In this document: piece by piece, positions 30,183-39,368 of the stretch | How the letters are laid out: every line of letters starts with the position of its first letter | How positions within the stretch are numbered: the first letter of the stretch is position 1 | Assembly (NCBI GenBank): GCA_030248195.1 | Contig: JASAND010021180.1 | Location: 1-64,000 of the forward strand | Reading direction: 5' to 3' | DNA from: Trissonchulus latispiculum | Taxonomy: Eukaryota; Nematoda; Enoplea; Enoplida; Ironidae | DNA: 64,000 nucleotides | Program-made: the position numbers and the translations under genes | The notes under the pieces: model-generated | The model's database searches: none | Told to the model about the DNA's origin: nothing | The model's input: the letters and a program-made list of their open reading frames with translations, nothing else

Positions 30183-33100
30183 CTAGATTTCAATGACAGG
30201 CAACTTGACTGGCTTGTCAACAAACGGTTTCAAGCGGTTTATATTCACGATGGTAAGCTCTCCCTGACCTTTCACCAGGCGGATTTTGTATGTAGAAGCC
30301 GAGAGCTTTTCCACCACACGATAAGGGCCTTCATATTTGGGCCTCAGCTTCTTACATAAGCCAGAAGGGACGTTCTTATTCTCGACGTTGAGCATAACCA
30401 GAACCCCTGGTTTGTACTCGACTGGGCTGGCTTTCAGGTCATAGCGCTCCTTATTTACCAGAGCCGCTTCTGCCAGATGTTCGTGTGCAATTCGCCATGC
30501 CTCATCTAACCGAGACACTAAATGGCTACTAACGTCGCCATAGTCTTTGGTCAAGTCCCCGCTCCGGGACTTGAAGAAGTTATCCTCAGGAAACCGGTAA
30601 TCCCTACCAGTCATGAGGAAATACGGTGTCTCCTTGGTAGAGCTATGCACCGTAGCTCGATAAATACAGAGACCCCAAGGCAGGTAATCGTCCCAATTAT
30701 CCTGGAACCGATTAACATACTTAATGATAAGTCCACGTATTGTCCGGTTGAACCGCTCAACGACTCCGTTGGTTTGCGGGTGGTACGCCGTGGTTCGGTG
30801 GCGTTCCGAACCGCTGGCGTCAACCAGGGCAGTCATGAACTTGGACATAAAGTTCGGGCCTTGGTCTGTCAGAATGCATGCTGGTGCGCCCCACCGGGCC
30901 ACGAAGCCATTAAAGTACCAATAGGCCGTGGTCTCGGCCCGTTCATTGGGCATAGCAAACGCTTCTGCGTATCTAGTGAGATAATCCACGATGGTAAGGA
31001 CGCAGGTATTATGGCGCTTCGTGCCATTATTGCCGAAGTGCATGACGTCCATGGCCACCATATCCAGTGGCCGTCTGACAGTAACTATATTTCGCAGGGT
31101 GGCCTGATGCCGACGAGGACCATCGTTGAACTGGGCACAGGCTTTGCACTGACGAATAAAGTTGGTCAAGTCCTGTGACATGGTAGGCCAATAGTACCGC
31201 GAGGCCAGACTAGCATGAGCCTGGGTATAGGCCCTGTGTCCACCGGAAGTAAAGTCTGAATGAGCCTCGGCCAGGATGCGGTCCCGCTGACTCCGCGGTA
31301 CCACAACCGTTTTAAACGAGGCTCCTCGTTTCTGGCCCCGCTCATTCAGTAGGGACCGGTAGAGGACACCGTCTTCGATGGAAAAATCGGCCCGAAACTT
31401 CAACAGGTTAGAGGCCGCGTCAGCATCAGACGGCAGCTTCTTATGCTCCATATAATCCAATAGAGCTGCGAATTCTGGTTCTTCGCGAAGCTGACGTTTC
31501 CAGCCCACTAGGGTATTGGGAGGTGGCGGCTCCACCACCGTGACTGGACACACCTCCGGTGGATACATCTGCTCCGTGCCATCCACCGTTGCCGAGGCTG
31601 GGTCGTCGAGGGGGTCGTACCGTGACAACGTATCCGCCACGTTGTTAGTACGGCCTTCTTTGTATTCGACTACGAAATCGTAACCCTGGATTTCGAGTGC
31701 ATACTTGGCAAGCTTACTCTCAGCTAACCGCTGAGGGTTATTCAGCAGGTCCCGTACCGCCATATGGTCGGTCCGGACAATAAACTGTCGACACGACAGG
31801 TAATGCCGGAACTTCCGACAGCCCCATATGGCTGCCAAGCCTTCCATTTCCGTGGGTGACATGACCTTCTCGGAGGGTATTAAGGCTCGGCTGGCATAGG
31901 CCACCGGCCGTTCCTTAAGTACCCGTGGTCCCAGTGGATTGTGCATGCTTCTAGGCACCGAAGCTTGCTGTTCCAGAACCGCTCCAAGCCCGCGCTTGCT
32001 AGCGTCCACGGTAACATAGAAGGTCTTGTCAAAGTCGGGGAAGGCCAGTACGGGAGCCTCTGTCAAGCAAGCTTTCAAGGCCTCGAAAGATTGCTGGCAT
32101 TCGTCTGACCAGACGAATGGTACGTCCTTTTTAAGTAGGGCCGTCATCGGGGCCGCCACCTTGGCATAATTAAGGACGAACCGGCGGTAATAGCCACACA
32201 TGCCCAAAAAGGACTTAATACCCTTAACGTCCTTAGGTGGTGGCATTGTGGACACCGCCTCAACCTTAGCAGGGTCCACACTTATGCCGTGGCTGCCCAC
32301 ATAGTGTCCGAGGAACGGCACCTGTTCCCGGGCGAAACAGCACTTCTTGAGTTTGATTCGAAGGCCGTTCTCCCTCAGGCGCTGTAAGGTAGACCGGAGG
32401 ACGTCTAGATGGGTCGCCATATCCGGCGTTGGTATCAAGACGTCATCAATGTACACCGGCAAGTCTGTCAGGACCTTCTCCATAATGCGTTGGAAGGTCG
32501 CCGGCGCATTACAGAGACCGAACGGCATTACGTTCATATGGAAAAGCCCCATATGCGAGACGAATGCCGTCTTTTCCCGGTGTTCCGGGTAGACTTCGAC
32601 CTGCCAATACCCGGCGGCCAAGTCAATGGTGGAGAAGACAGCCGCCCCTTTTAGTTGGTCCATGATCTCATCGATCTTGGGCAAGGGGTAGCTGTCCTTC
32701 TTGGTTATCCGGTTAAGCCGACGATAGTCGATAACAAGGCGCGTGGTCCCGTCCTTCTTACCCACCAATATACAGGGGGAGGACCAGGGACTAGTCGAGG
32801 GAGAACACACTCCCTCGTCCAGCATTGCCTTGATATGCTTCTCTATCTCGGCCTTATCCTTTGGGTTGGTCCTGTAGTACCGACTTTTGATAGGACCTTC
32901 CTTGCCGGTGTCAATGATGTGTTGGTCTACCTTGGTTCGACCCGGGTTCCCAGGTCGAGCCACCACATCATAGTATTCCACCAGAAGGTCCTTCAACCGG
33001 GCCTGGCCATCCTCATCCAGGATAGTAGCCTCAAAGTCGACATTCTCTTCAATGAACTGCAACCTCTCCTCAAGTGGAGGCAGTGGTTGCTGCACCATCT

Positions 33101-36041
33101 CATCAGCCGAGTAGTGCATGTCATTGAAGGCATTGAGGCCTTTTTCGTTCAAGGCGGGCGGCTCCTCGTCCGGAGCCGGGTCCTTGAGCTGGGCAGGGCA
33201 GACTATAGGGTCCACCCAACACCACCATTTCTGGTTGTCGGTGGACGTTTGCGGAGCCATATTACCTGGGTCCACTTGTTGATACTGTTTGAGTGCCTGC
33301 CTCAGCTCAACGGACGACACCTTCGCTGCCGGGTGTTCAGTCCACGCGTCGATTTGGCGGTGTAGCTGAACCGAGTGAGCGCCCCACTCAGCTGCAAATC
33401 GGTACCCCTGCGCCGAGGTAACCGGAATAATGGGCTCCGCTTCACCCAGTGGCAGCCCTTTGGGTAGCTCGACAGCTACATCCAGTGGATTATAGATCTG
33501 AAGATAATCCACTTTCTCGGAGGCTTGGATCACACCCGGTATAGGGTATACTTCGTACTCCTCCATGATAGCCTCAGAAGGTTCGAAGTATACCGCGCGG
33601 TTGAAATGACCCGGCGCCCGCCGAGCGCCCTGAATAAGGCAGCGAACACCCACGAAGGTTTCCGCTCGTGGTGGTATTTGCCGCGTCTCTCGGACACAAT
33701 ATAGGATATTCAGGGACGTAGCAATACTAAACCGATTTGCAAGCACCTGCAAATCGTATGGGGTAAGGAGGGGAATCTTGAGGCTACCCGCTCTCACCGA
33801 GTGGTCACTAGGATTAACCATCCAGTGATTCTCGGCCTGGAAGTCGTAGCCCAAGATAAGGTCTTGGTGGAGGCCATAGGCTACATGAAAGGTGTGTACA
33901 TACGACACCCCTTGTAACTTGAACTCGACTTGGCACTCGCCAATAAGCTCAAGTTGCGACTCCTCCGAGGCTGTAGCCGCCTTAGAGGCTTTGGTTAAAT
34001 CCACCAAAAGCTTCCCAGTCTGATTGATTTGGTCGAACAATTGTCGGGACATGAGTGAGATATTCGCTCCCGTGTCCAGGAGAGCCAGGGTTTTGACCCC
34101 TTGTACCTCAATGATAAGGTACGGGCTCTTTCTCATGGCTATCTTCGTACACTCGGACACGAAGAACCGAGACCGTCCTTGCACGACCGAGCGGACAGCT
34201 CGGCTCAGGTTGCGGTCATCCCCGACAGCTGTAGAGGCATCGGAATCACCTTCCGATTCGCCGGCCTCTGGTTCGAGACTGGTGGACGGTGTAGCCTCTG
34301 ATGGAACGCCAACCCGGTGTTCATCAGTCGGCAGCTCTTCCCGAGCTACCGGTTCAGAGCTCAGTACCTCGATTTCCTCCTCGGGTACTGAAAATTGCAC
34401 TCGTCGGGGCTGGGGTGGATCCTCACTCCAGATAGGTTGGTTGGGATAGCGCGCAGCGCGCGATTCCTCAACCTGTTTCAGCCTATCTTGATCCTTCTGG
34501 GCGAATTCGGCCAAAAGCCGGTCGAATTCCAGTGCTTGGCGCTTTACGTAGTCGACTGAATTCTCGAAATGGGACGCCATAGCCCGGATCTTGTAGGCCA
34601 CCTGATCTTTCTGTGTATCCAGGGTAGACAAGGCTGCTTGGAGTTCAATCCAGCCCTGCTCTAGCAGCTCCATCTCCGTATCCTGGAGTGCTGCGAACCG
34701 GTTCTGGGTGGGGACAGGGCTGTCTGGGACCGGGTCACTACACCGTGACCGATCCGTTACCTGTTCCCACTGACCCTCGTCGTCCCGACGTAGGCGTACG
34801 GGTGGAATTGTGCGTGGTGGAGACGCTCGTGAAGCCGCAACTGGGAGTGGGCCACCATCGGAATCCTCCTCCTCCGAGGTGGATGGGAGGCGGCGCGGTG
34901 GTGGCGTTATCTGGGCTCTGGTTTGAGTGCAGGAGCCACCAGGACCCTCATCGTCCGAGGTGTCCTCCGGTTGGGTAAGCTCCCTAAAGGTACGGTAGTT
35001 GCTAGGATCCCGCAACTTCCGTTGGTGGAGCTCTTGAGGTGGTGTCGGCTTAGTAACCACCACTGAAGGCGGGCTCCGCCTTCGGGGTGGAGTAGGGGGT
35101 ACTACCTGAGAATCTGGTACCACCTCGTCTGTAGCTGGGCCTGTACTAGTCGAGTTCCGACCAGCAGGAGTCGTATCCCCAGGGCTTAAGACAGAAACCC
35201 CTGTATCCGGAGTCTGTCGGTCCCCAGGGCTTAAGTCAGAAGCCCCGCTGGATACTGGAGGCGGCTCCCCAGGGCTTAAACCTGAGGCCTCGGGCCGCTT
35301 TGATGGCTGCTGGGGCTGCCTCTTGAAAGGCAGTAGGGGCGGTGCAGAATTTATGAGGTCGACTTGTACCTCCTTAGAGGCTACTGAGGGCTTAGCCGCC
35401 TGTCCGGCGGCTGAGGTAGCCCGTTTCTGGCGTTTCTGCACCGCGCATGCCTCGGCATCTTCTATGTCGCTCAACGTCTGAGTGACCGCTGCGATCTGGT
35501 TCCACTGGGTACCGGACACTCCAAAGCGTCGGTACGTACTGGGGTTTTTCCACCCGAGCCTAGGGGGTTTCGCATCATCGCGAACCGGCCCTTGACCTGG
35601 GTTCCAACCCCCAAAACCGAAAGGCTTCACCGTCTTTCGCCAGCGGTTCCAGAATTTATGAGGCCGAGGTATGCCATTGCCATCAAAGAAGAGGCCTCCG
35701 CCCCCTGGGAAGCCTCCATTGTCGAGTACCACCTGCCGAGGTGGGATCCAGTTCTCTTTGTTTTTCCGCTTCTGGAGTTTCTTCTTGCACTTCTTGCAAG
35801 TACAAACGTACGTATCCCGTACGAATGTCAAGGGCTGGGTTCCGGGTCTAGTGTATGCCTCAGGCTGCAGGACACACCCGTCCTTCGCAGCCACTTCAGG
35901 GTTACCAGACATCGCTGGCCACCCATCCGAGTCATCACTGTCCCAGAATCGGGGTTCCGGAAATTCGGGAGGGTTAAAAGGGGAGGGACCCATCGACCCG
36001 ATAGGTGGGGTGGGGGCAACAATCATGTTGACTACGGCCAT
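30183..36041 (-). CDS. pol: Pol polyprotein (protease, RT, RNase H, integrase), 1952 aa
   Basis: Intact Ty3-type Pol. Residues 1-~600 are an unusual extension: a Cys/Lys cluster (CTCKKCKKK, ~85), three LSPGD-type repeats (~250-295) and a coiled-coil-like segment (~455-530). The aspartic protease has ALLDTGANISLM (~650). RT spans ~1060-1250 with RLVIDYRRLN, PFGLCNAPATFQ and YIDDVLI (~1197). RNase H starts at FYVTVDASKRGLG (~1335) and ends near NNVADTLSR. Integrase has an HHCC finger (~1590-1635, ending CKAC), the D,D-35-E core (VAMDVMHFG ~1663, ILTDQGPNF ~1722, NGVVERFNR ~1760) and a GPY/F-type C-terminal module (KYEGPYRVVEKL, ~1905). It makes cDNA from element RNA and integrates it. The frame is different from gag and stays open through gag's stop, so frameshifting or re-initiation is possible; the first ATG lies 26 nt beyond the gag stop. 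Confidence 0.95.
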   Translation of the reverse strand: MAVVNMIVAPTPPIGSMGPSPFNPPEFPEPRFWDSDDSDGWPAMSGNPEVAAKDGCVLQPEAYTRPGTQPLTFVRDTYVCTCKKCKKKLQKRKNKENWIPPRQVVLDNGGFPGGGGLFFDGNGIPRPHKFWNRWRKTVKPFGFGGWNPGQGPVRDDAKPPRLGWKNPSTYRRFGVSGTQWNQIAAVTQTLSDIEDAEACAVQKRQKRATSAAGQAAKPSVASKEVQVDLINSAPPLLPFKRQPQQPSKRPEASGLSPGEPPPVSSGASDLSPGDRQTPDTGVSVLSPGDTTPAGRNSTSTGPATDEVVPDSQVVPPTPPRRRSPPSVVVTKPTPPQELHQRKLRDPSNYRTFRELTQPEDTSDDEGPGGSCTQTRAQITPPPRRLPSTSEEEDSDGGPLPVAASRASPPRTIPPVRLRRDDEGQWEQVTDRSRCSDPVPDSPVPTQNRFAALQDTEMELLEQGWIELQAALSTLDTQKDQVAYKIRAMASHFENSVDYVKRQALEFDRLLAEFAQKDQDRLKQVEESRAARYPNQPIWSEDPPQPRRVQFSVPEEEIEVLSSEPVAREELPTDEHRVGVPSEATPSTSLEPEAGESEGDSDASTAVGDDRNLSRAVRSVVQGRSRFFVSECTKIAMRKSPYLIIEVQGVKTLALLDTGANISLMSRQLFDQINQTGKLLVDLTKASKAATASEESQLELIGECQVEFKLQGVSYVHTFHVAYGLHQDLILGYDFQAENHWMVNPSDHSVRAGSLKIPLLTPYDLQVLANRFSIATSLNILYCVRETRQIPPRAETFVGVRCLIQGARRAPGHFNRAVYFEPSEAIMEEYEVYPIPGVIQASEKVDYLQIYNPLDVAVELPKGLPLGEAEPIIPVTSAQGYRFAAEWGAHSVQLHRQIDAWTEHPAAKVSSVELRQALKQYQQVDPGNMAPQTSTDNQKWWCWVDPIVCPAQLKDPAPDEEPPALNEKGLNAFNDMHYSADEMVQQPLPPLEERLQFIEENVDFEATILDEDGQARLKDLLVEYYDVVARPGNPGRTKVDQHIIDTGKEGPIKSRYYRTNPKDKAEIEKHIKAMLDEGVCSPSTSPWSSPCILVGKKDGTTRLVIDYRRLNRITKKDSYPLPKIDEIMDQLKGAAVFSTIDLAAGYWQVEVYPEHREKTAFVSHMGLFHMNVMPFGLCNAPATFQRIMEKVLTDLPVYIDDVLIPTPDMATHLDVLRSTLQRLRENGLRIKLKKCCFAREQVPFLGHYVGSHGISVDPAKVEAVSTMPPPKDVKGIKSFLGMCGYYRRFVLNYAKVAAPMTALLKKDVPFVWSDECQQSFEALKACLTEAPVLAFPDFDKTFYVTVDASKRGLGAVLEQQASVPRSMHNPLGPRVLKERPVAYASRALIPSEKVMSPTEMEGLAAIWGCRKFRHYLSCRQFIVRTDHMAVRDLLNNPQRLAESKLAKYALEIQGYDFVVEYKEGRTNNVADTLSRYDPLDDPASATVDGTEQMYPPEVCPVTVVEPPPPNTLVGWKRQLREEPEFAALLDYMEHKKLPSDADAASNLLKFRADFSIEDGVLYRSLLNERGQKRGASFKTVVVPRSQRDRILAEAHSDFTSGGHRAYTQAHASLASRYYWPTMSQDLTNFIRQCKACAQFNDGPRRHQATLRNIVTVRRPLDMVAMDVMHFGNNGTKRHNTCVLTIVDYLTRYAEAFAMPNERAETTAYWYFNGFVARWGAPACILTDQGPNFMSKFMTALVDASGSERHRTTAYHPQTNGVVERFNRTIRGLIIKYVNRFQDNWDDYLPWGLCIYRATVHSSTKETPYFLMTGRDYRFPEDNFFKSRSGDLTKDYGDVSSHLVSRLDEAWRIAHEHLAEAALVNKERYDLKASPVEYKPGVLVMLNVENKNVPSGLCKKLRPKYEGPYRVVEKLSASTYKIRLVKGQGELTIVNINRLKPFVDKPVKLPVIEI
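35176..35281 (-). repeat. Three ~45-bp coding repeats in the Pol extension
   Basis: TCCCCAGGGCTTAA recurs near 35176, 35221 and 35268, encoding LSPGD/LSPGE-type repeats in a proline-rich linker. The same CCCCAGGGCTTA also occurs at 20983-20994 beside the 3' LTR. Confidence 0.7.
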
Positions 36042-36067
36042 GGGTTGGGAGGGACACGAGTCAGGCT

Positions 36068-38635
36068 CTACTGCCCGTGCCCCTGCTGGGCGTTTCCCTG
36101 GTCCGGGAAACCCTCATAACGCAGTGGGCCTATGATACCGCGGCCCCACCGCCGGCCTCGTCCAGCTGGCTGGTTATTATTATTATAACGGTTATTCCCA
36201 CCGTTATTCGCTGCTGGAGCGGCCGGGTTAGGCCTATTGGCATTGCCCCCTAAACGAGCAAAGATCCTTTGCCGTTGTGGGTGGTCAGCGCCAAATATCT
36301 GCACGCCGGCCAGATACGTAGGGCATTGACGCAACCGATGACCGGGTTGCGTACACAGGAAGCACAGTTCCTGTCCTTGATGTTGGGCCCCTTGATTAGG
36401 TGAGGCCTGAGCTTGGCCCCCTGCAGGCTGGTGCACACCCGCACGCTGCTGCTGTAGCGGCTGCTGTACCGCAAAAGCTTGGACTGGGGCTTCCTCAGTC
36501 ATCTCCGTTTCTACCGTCTCTGCTATATGCAGGGCACGGTTGACCAGCTCATTCTCCCGAGCATGAGGCCAAAACTGGAGATCGGCTAGAGCTCCGCCAA
36601 TCCGCTTTCTGAGGTCCTGCCGTAAACCCCGGCAGAACTGGGCACAGAGCTTCTTTTCCCTCTCGAGAGGCATCTCGAGTGGAAAAGCTTTAGCAGCGAG
36701 CAGTCGCAATGCCGCGACAAAATCGTGTGCTCGCTCGTTAGGCTGTTGCTGCTTCCTGTAGAACTGTTCTGCATACTGTTCTACGGTAGTCGGAAGCGGT
36801 TCATACAATTGGCGGAGCACCACGATAAAGTCTTCGTAGGTGGAGGGCGGGTGTGGACTCAGTGCCTCCTTCACGTTATCGTCCACCATGGTCCACAGTA
36901 ACCGGTGCCAGAGCTCGCTTGGCACTTGATGCATGTTGGCCGTTGCTACGAAGTTATTTAGCCAACTCGTGAATTTAATTGGGCTTTGAGATCCCTGAAA
37001 GAGCTTCATGCCCTTGAAGCCTTTCAAATACTCACCCAATTGCCGGGTGAGATCAAACTGGGTAGGCTTGGCCAGTGCCACAGCATTGTGGGAACTAGCC
37101 GTTTGGGGGGCATGAACCTCTGTCCGAGGTTCCTGCCGGCGAGCCACAGGCCAACGTCGACCCATGGGCGGAGAGGCTGATTTCTCCGACGGGGCTTGTT
37201 CAATTTTGAGGGGGGACCGACCGCCCGGTCGTCTAAGTTCAGCCTCAGCCTCAGCCCTAGTTGGCACCGACCTAGCCCTAGGTCGTGACGGCCAATACAC
37301 AGGCTGCTGAGGGAAAGGCAGATTAGCCAACCCGGCTTCATCTGCATGAGGCTGCTCTGGCTGAGCCTCATATTGCTGGAATGGTGGAGGTCCAGCATCC
37401 GGGTCCTCCCTTTCAGAGGGCCATAGGCTGAGCAAGTCGGCGCACAATTCCGGGTAGTACTGGTCCAGTGCTCCCCAAGTGACGTCCGGCAAGTCAGCCA
37501 GCCACTGAGTAATGAGGGACCGGCATACCTGATATTCCGCCGGTGACATGGTCCTGGTTTGTGGGACTCTGACTAGGCGGGCCAGTGGGTTGACCCAAGG
37601 TACCACCTTATTATCCGGTGGTGGCATGGGGTCAGTGCCCGCATCCACCATTTCCTTAGCCGGAAGAGATTCCTTCGGCTCTGATTTAGACGGTGGTCTG
37701 ACAGGGCCACCAGGTGGGGGAGTCAGCTGTAAATGAGCTGAGCTCCGGTAACTGCGAGCAGGAGACGGCTTAGGCTCCTGCTGTGGGGGTGGGTCCCTGC
37801 TAGCTCCTAGCTGGGTACCTTCTTCGTCGTCCCACACGTAAGGCTCGTCAGAGCCCGGCCTATCAGGCTGATTCTGGTCCCGAATCAGCTGGGCCGGTTC
37901 CGGCTCTGAATTACGCCGGCGGGGTTCGGGCCCCGCAGGAGGTCCAGCCTGGCCAGACCTACCAGGCAGGCCGTATGCGCACAACCGCAAGGCCGACACC
38001 AGATCCGGTGTGAGGCCAGGAATTGAGCCCTGTGCCGACTCCGGCACAGGAGGGGGCACATACGGCCTAGGTGGAGGGTAAGAACCCCTCTGGCGGAAGT
38101 AGGCCTGTTCCTCTGCATGCCGGCGACCCGCCAGCAAAATTCCAGCATCCTCACCGGGTGCTGCAGGTTGTAGGGTGGGTAGGCCCAACCATTTCTGTTG
38201 GGCCGGCGTCAGTAGGGGGTACCGCCGGTATTGGCGGTAAAAGTCAAGAATCCTTGACTTTTCTGCCTGGCTGACCGAAGCGCCCGCTTCGTCCGGTGTG
38301 GGCTCACGTGGCGGTAAATACCCATACCGCTCAACGTGGGTCCGATTTCCGTCCATAAGCTGGCCCAACTCATCAGCCCGATGAGTAAAATCGGTCCGCC
38401 AGGCTCCGTCGGACGACTGGGCGGAAGACCGCCCCGGGTTTTCAGAGCCAGGCGGGTTGGCCACTGCCCCCGCTTGAGGTGCAGATTCCTCTATGACCGA
38501 GGAATCCGCCGGATCAGGTGCCAGATCCGGGTTTGGAGGCTGCTCGCCCCCGTCTGCGGGGACATTTGCCTGGGCGGAGGACTCAGAGGTTCCTGGGTCC
38601 TCCCTTTGAGCAGCCGCCTGGTTTCTAGTTAGCAT
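36068..38635 (-). CDS. gag: Gag polyprotein, 855 aa, with CCHC zinc knuckle
   Basis: First ORF of the retrotransposon. Residues 1-~500 are long, Pro/Glu-rich and probably disordered. At ~520-690 a capsid-type (retrotrans_gag-like) helical region reads FDLTRQLGEYLKGFKG... then W-rich FTSWLNNFV and an LRQLYEP / ERAHDFVAALRLLA stretch. One zinc knuckle, CFLCTQPGHRLRQC (C-x2-C-x4-H-x4-C, ~755-768), is followed by an Asn/Gly/Arg-rich tail. It would assemble the cytoplasmic particle and bind element RNA. It is about twice the length of common Ty3 Gags because of the N-terminal extension. Start: first ATG of the frame (MLTRNQAAAQ). Confidence 0.93.
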   Translation of the reverse strand: MLTRNQAAAQREDPGTSESSAQANVPADGGEQPPNPDLAPDPADSSVIEESAPQAGAVANPPGSENPGRSSAQSSDGAWRTDFTHRADELGQLMDGNRTHVERYGYLPPREPTPDEAGASVSQAEKSRILDFYRQYRRYPLLTPAQQKWLGLPTLQPAAPGEDAGILLAGRRHAEEQAYFRQRGSYPPPRPYVPPPVPESAQGSIPGLTPDLVSALRLCAYGLPGRSGQAGPPAGPEPRRRNSEPEPAQLIRDQNQPDRPGSDEPYVWDDEEGTQLGASRDPPPQQEPKPSPARSYRSSAHLQLTPPPGGPVRPPSKSEPKESLPAKEMVDAGTDPMPPPDNKVVPWVNPLARLVRVPQTRTMSPAEYQVCRSLITQWLADLPDVTWGALDQYYPELCADLLSLWPSEREDPDAGPPPFQQYEAQPEQPHADEAGLANLPFPQQPVYWPSRPRARSVPTRAEAEAELRRPGGRSPLKIEQAPSEKSASPPMGRRWPVARRQEPRTEVHAPQTASSHNAVALAKPTQFDLTRQLGEYLKGFKGMKLFQGSQSPIKFTSWLNNFVATANMHQVPSELWHRLLWTMVDDNVKEALSPHPPSTYEDFIVVLRQLYEPLPTTVEQYAEQFYRKQQQPNERAHDFVAALRLLAAKAFPLEMPLEREKKLCAQFCRGLRQDLRKRIGGALADLQFWPHARENELVNRALHIAETVETEMTEEAPVQAFAVQQPLQQQRAGVHQPAGGQAQASPNQGAQHQGQELCFLCTQPGHRLRQCPTYLAGVQIFGADHPQRQRIFARLGGNANRPNPAAPAANNGGNNRYNNNNQPAGRGRRWGRGIIGPLRYEGFPDQGNAQQGHGQ

Positions 38636-39368
38636 TTTTGGCCTAATCTAAATACGTATGAAACTGGTGTAGAATTAAAATTAGTACGTACGTGAGATCT
38701 AGTATGAGAAAAATTACCTAAAGACCCAAAATTAGATAAGAAAAAGTGGTAAAAAGTACTGGTTTTGGTTAAAAACTGGTTGACAAAAATACACAAAAAA
38801 ACACAGAACAATATACGAGCTGGGTAATATTGGCCACCAAAGGTGCGTATCAACAAGGAAATTGGAAAATACGCACAGAAAATAGCCCAAGAATACGACA
38901 AAAATACGTAAGAATTACCGACAAAATGTCCTAGTTTACGCCAAAAATACGTACGTATCCCTCAGAAATGACAGGGACACGCCGCAAACAGGCCGGATTT
39001 TTGACAAAAATTACGACAGTAATGCAACAAGTACCCACAAAATGCAAGAAAAACCCCGAAATATGACCAGAAATTATGACAAAATTAGATTAGAACCCCC
39101 CGAGAAAAATTGGGAATTTTACCCCCAAAATTGGCTAAATTTGTACAATATGGCAATACAAATACAGAAGAACCCCCAAAAAGTACGTACAGGATTTTTC
39201 CTAGCCCGGAAAAATACCTAGTGGGCCTTGATTTTTCTAGGTCCAGAAAAATCGAAAATATTTTCCTGGTTCCGGAAAATATTTTCCCCACAAAATATAG
39301 AAAACGTACGTAAAATTTACAAAAATTGGCGAGGTGGAGGCCGAAACTGGCAGCCTATTGTAAAGATT
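38636..39368 (-). other. Retrotransposon 5' leader
   Basis: 733 bp between the 5' LTR and the gag ATG, AT-rich, with many TACGTA motifs. Immediately inside the LTR the coding strand reads AATCTTTACAATAGGCTGCC; this lacks the TGG start expected of a tRNA-primed PBS. The only TGG is inside the LTR end itself (TGGGGCCA). Confidence 0.6.

Noticed and set aside
30522..31178. Plus-strand frames (e.g. 218 codons here, 236 at 32655, 197 at 24791) opposite pol and ORF3
   Set aside because: Shadows of the GC-rich minus-strand ORFs, with no domain of their own.
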